From Lachnospiraceae bacterium UBA7480 (lineage in GTDB: Bacteria > Bacillota > Clostridia > Lachnospirales > Lachnospiraceae): a stretch of 14,109 nt of DNA. Below the pieces are notes generated by a model. The model was not told the DNA's origin and did no database searches. It saw nothing but the letters and a program-made list of their open reading frames with translations. A program made the translations under genes and the position numbers. The stretch is from positions 1 to 14,109 of the forward strand of contig DLOQ01000023.1 of assembly GCA_002479655.1 (NCBI GenBank). Reading direction: 5' to 3'. Below are positions 11,620 through 14,109 of this stretch, piece by piece. The number at the start of each line of letters is the position of its first letter. Positions within the stretch are counted from its first letter, which is position 1.

Positions 11620-13676
11620 TAAATCTCACCCTCCTGTATCATCTTATCCAATGTATTCTTCAAAATAATCATTGCCCCTTCCACGGTGGTATCCTCCAAC
11701 TGCGCACCGGCGATATTCATATGTCCGCCTCCGCCTAACTGCTCCATAATGATCTGTACATTTACCTCATCAATGGAACGCGCGCTGATATAGATCCGGT
11801 TCATATATTCTGTCATGACAAAGCTCGCCTTGATTCCATTAATATTCAACAGCTCATTAGCCGCCTGCGCAGCTATGACGGCAGGGCTCTGGATTCCTTC
11901 ATTCTGACACCGCGAAATAGCATAATCTTTCCGATAGATCTCCGCCTGTCTTACCGCGTCCGCCTTTGTCTTATATTCCAGTGCATCCTCCCTGAACATC
12001 TTCTTTACTCTGATCACGTCAGCGCCGTTTCTTTTTAAGAATGCCGCCGCCTCAAATGTCCTGACGCCTGTCTTAGCCGTAAAATTCTGCGTATCTACTA
12101 CGATGCCGGAATACAGACAGTCGGCAATGATCCCCTTTAACTTGATACCGTTCTTGATATACTGAAGGATCTCCGCAACCATCTCACATGCGGAAGATGC
12201 ATAAGGCTCCACATAAGACAATGTGGCATTATCTACATATTCAGCCCCCTGACGGTGATGATCCAATACCACGATCGTCTTACACCGTTTGATCAGCTCC
12301 GGACATTCCGTAATACTCGGTTTATTCACATCTACGATCACCAGCACCGTATTGGCATCCGCGATCTCCAACGCCTCCTGTCCTGACAAAATCGTATCTT
12401 CCGTAAAATCAGGATGCGTCTTATAAAGATCTACCAATGGTCTCAATGAAGTGGATATCGTTTCCAACACGATATGGGATTTACGTTCCAGATTATCACA
12501 GGCGCATTTGATGCCCACTGCCGCACCGAAGCTATCTACATCGCTGTCCCTGTGCCCCATGACCAGAACCTTGTCCTTCGCCGTGATAATACCCTCCAAC
12601 GCCTGCGCCTTTACTCTTGCCTTTACTCTTGTCGTAGTCTCCTTCTGCTGGCTCTTACCGCCATAATAGGTGATTCCGGACGGGCTCTTGACGACTGCCT
12701 GATCACCGCCCCGGCCCAATGCAAGATCGATCGCGTTACGCGCAAATTCCATATTCTGGGAATAAGTCAATCCCTCTAAACCGATTCCGATACTGAGCGT
12801 GACCGCCGTCTCATTACCGATATTGATGCCCTTTACATCCTCCAACAGCTTAAAGCGCTGTTCACGAAGCTCTGCCAATGCGCTTTTCCTTAAGATCAAC
12901 AGATACTTGTCCTTTTCTGTCTTACGGACGATCCCGTCAATCGCCGCCACATACTGATTGACCTGCCTGTCAATAAATGCGCTGAGAAGGCTTCGCCCTA
13001 CATCCTCAACACTTTCCATGGCTTCTTCATAATTATCTATGTAGATCATCCCGACCACAAGACTCTGGTTATCTATCTCCCTCAGCGCCAGATTGAGCGC
13101 CGTCTCGTCAAACATATAAAGAGCAATCAGATACCCTTCATATTCTTTACCAACGACCACCGTCTCAGACATCAACGCCATATCGCGCATATCAACGCGC
13201 TTTAACCTGACCAGAAAATCTTTTTCCTCATAGGACAGCTTGTACTCCGATATAGTCTCCAGCGATGCTATCCCCTCTTTTGTAATTTCCGGGAAGAGAG
13301 TTGTAATGGATTTCTTATAGAGCTTCTCCATGCCGACCAGCGCATCAAACGCCTGATTCGACCAGATCAGCTTTCCCGTCTCATCCAGCAATGCATGAGG
13401 AAGTTCCAGTTCCTTTAACAGTTGTTTCTGTATCTGCCCATACTCTGTTGCAAATGTGACAAGCTCATTGATTAGCCCCGGCTTCGTAAACGTCATCGTC
13501 ACAATAATAATAACCATATAAAAAAAGGTAAATACTGCCAAAAGGATCCCCGCTTCCACATCGATATTGAAGATCCATATATCTAACAGTGCAAGGATAA
13601 ATCCCAAAATCAAAGGCATTTCCAGATAGGTCTTTAATTTTCCTTTTAACTTCAGTTTATTTTTCATAACTATCAT
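11619..13676 (-). CDS. gdpP: Cyclic-di-AMP phosphodiesterase GdpP (DHH/DHHA1)
   Basis: A 685-residue membrane protein with the full GdpP layout. Two membrane helices lie at about 20-62, then a PAS-like domain (about 90-150), a degenerate GGDEF domain (about 200-330), a DHH domain and a DHHA1 domain. Metal-site residues match the family: H375, D379 and D381 in GHRDSDVDSFG, D449 in VIVDV, D472-H473-H474 in LDHHRQ, and D528 in GIVVDTQ. The DHHA1 GGGGH motif is at 648-652. The enzyme cleaves c-di-AMP to pApA and so affects potassium balance, cell wall stress and beta-lactam tolerance. The start is uncertain: the first ATG overlaps a TATAAT-like -10, so the real start may be Met4 (13667) or later. 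Confidence 0.95.
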   Translation of the reverse strand: MIVMKNKLKLKGKLKTYLEMPLILGFILALLDIWIFNIDVEAGILLAVFTFFYMVIIIVTMTFTKPGLINELVTFATEYGQIQKQLLKELELPHALLDETGKLIWSNQAFDALVGMEKLYKKSITTLFPEITKEGIASLETISEYKLSYEEKDFLVRLKRVDMRDMALMSETVVVGKEYEGYLIALYMFDETALNLALREIDNQSLVVGMIYIDNYEEAMESVEDVGRSLLSAFIDRQVNQYVAAIDGIVRKTEKDKYLLILRKSALAELREQRFKLLEDVKGINIGNETAVTLSIGIGLEGLTYSQNMEFARNAIDLALGRGGDQAVVKSPSGITYYGGKSQQKETTTRVKARVKAQALEGIITAKDKVLVMGHRDSDVDSFGAAVGIKCACDNLERKSHIVLETISTSLRPLVDLYKTHPDFTEDTILSGQEALEIADANTVLVIVDVNKPSITECPELIKRCKTIVVLDHHRQGAEYVDNATLSYVEPYASSACEMVAEILQYIKNGIKLKGIIADCLYSGIVVDTQNFTAKTGVRTFEAAAFLKRNGADVIRVKKMFREDALEYKTKADAVRQAEIYRKDYAISRCQNEGIQSPAVIAAQAANELLNINGIKASFVMTEYMNRIYISARSIDEVNVQIIMEQLGGGGHMNIAGAQLEDTTVEGAMIILKNTLDKMIQEGEI

Positions 13677-13703
13677 TATAACACTTCTGAAATGATGATT
13701 CCA
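13675..13703 (-). promoter_or_regulatory. Possible promoter of gdpP-rplI-dnaB
   Basis: On the minus strand TATAAT (13680-13675) is preceded by TGT (extended -10). A weak -35, TGGAAT, lies 17 bases upstream. The -10 overlaps the first possible ATG of gdpP, so if this promoter is used the transcript starts near 13668 and translation would begin leaderless at 13667 or further in. Confidence 0.45.
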
Positions 13704-13745
13704 TAACTACATATGGTATTTTAACGACAAAAACCGACACATCAT

Positions 13746-13859
13746 CTAGTCTCTGTTTATGAATTTTTCAAAGCCTTTTTGATCCTGCTTAGTGATTCCG
13801 GCGCGATACCGCTGCCATAAAAGTTCGCAATGTCGTAATTTTTTATGCTTTTCCGGCAT
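13746..13859 (-). CDS. Possible 37-residue ORF after the acetyltransferase gene
   Basis: Directly after the acetyltransferase stop codon (TAAATG, same frame) an ATG opens a 37-codon frame ending in TAG. The peptide is basic, MPEKHKKLRHCELLWQRY at the start and KGFEKFINRD at the end. Composition looks protein-like rather than random, but there is no ribosome site. It could be a small coupled gene, a read-through tail of the acetyltransferase, or a remnant of a larger gene. I do not recognise it. Confidence 0.35.
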   Translation of the reverse strand: MPEKHKKLRHCELLWQRYRAGITKQDQKGFEKFINRD

Positions 13860-14109
13860 TTATGAAGCAATTAAGATATATTCTTCTTTTGTAAGTTCTA
13901 ATTCCAGAATCTTCCACTTTTCGCTGAATAACTCACAGATCTCTTCTTCCGTTTCAACATCCTTAAATCCGGCAGCTTTATAGCAATAATATGCCGGCAT
14001 ATTATTTTCAAAAACTCCAATGGTTACCTTCTCTGCTTTAAAAATCTCAAAAGCATATTTAAGGGAAAGAGAAATCATTTCTTTTCCATAACCCATGCCT
14101 CTTTTTGTA
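13860..14109 (-). CDS. GNAT-family N-acetyltransferase, C-terminal part (cut by window edge)
   Basis: The frame is open to the window edge, giving 82 residues of the C-terminal part. The segment KRGMGYGKEMI at the edge matches the acetyl-CoA-binding motif A (R/Q-x-x-G-x-G/A) of the GNAT fold, followed by a helix, VTIGVFENNMPAYYCYKAAGF (motif B: strand, then Asn and a Tyr-rich helix, then GF) and a short C-terminal tail. The family transfers an acetyl group from acetyl-CoA to an amine; the substrate cannot be told from this part. An internal Met at 14096 should not be taken as the start because the motif extends upstream of it. Confidence 0.85.
   Translation of the reverse strand, partial: TKRGMGYGKEMISLSLKYAFEIFKAEKVTIGVFENNMPAYYCYKAAGFKDVETEEEICELFSEKWKILELELTKEEYILIAS

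Overview
The window looks like a piece of a low-to-medium GC Gram-positive chromosome, most likely class Clostridia and plausibly family Lachnospiraceae. This is inferred from three things: the gene orders rpmG-secE-nusG-rplK-rplA and gdpP-rplI-dnaB (typical of Firmicutes), strong AAGGAGG-type ribosome binding sites, and a clostridial 2[4Fe-4S] ferredoxin together with a glycyl-radical activase. The species cannot be fixed from sequence reading alone.

Left part (1-3180, all minus strand): an extended -10 promoter at 3148-3176 drives the ribosomal/transcription cluster rpmG (L33), secE, nusG, rplK (L11), rplA (L1). RNA-level signals lie along it: a terminator-like hairpin right after the promoter, a palindrome-rich spacer of about 310 bp between rpmG and secE, an inverted repeat, and a candidate L1-binding leader before rplK. 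NusG has an unusual charged N-terminal extension of about 60 residues. The cluster ends at an apparent terminator after rplA. The usual rplJ-rplL pair does not follow; instead there is the start of an unidentified membrane-anchored or secreted protein cut off by the window edge.

Middle part (3180-8520): accessory-type genes. A stand-alone FliD-like protein (plus strand, own promoter) faces a small acidic helical protein of unknown function, with a strong bidirectional terminator between them. Next comes a large polytopic O-antigen ligase/Wzy-family protein (minus strand), then divergently pflA (pyruvate formate-lyase activating enzyme) and a 56-residue ferredoxin with its own promoter and a strong terminator. 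No flagellar, glycan or pflB partner genes are present in the window.

Right part (8520-14109, all minus strand): gdpP (c-di-AMP phosphodiesterase), rplI (L9, start overlapping the gdpP stop), a 37-bp tandem repeat tract, dnaB (replicative helicase), a terminator, then a MerR-headed protein with a four-fold 13-residue repeat and a long charged coiled-coil tail. Upstream of gdpP are a possible 37-codon ORF and the C-terminal part of a GNAT acetyltransferase cut by the window edge.

I see no CRISPR array, complete mobile element, rRNA or tRNA. The points most worth a second look are the orphan FliD-like protein, the MerR/coiled-coil protein with its internal repeat, the tandem repeat beside dnaB, the palindromic rpmG-secE spacer and the NusG extension. 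None of these by itself proves a new system.
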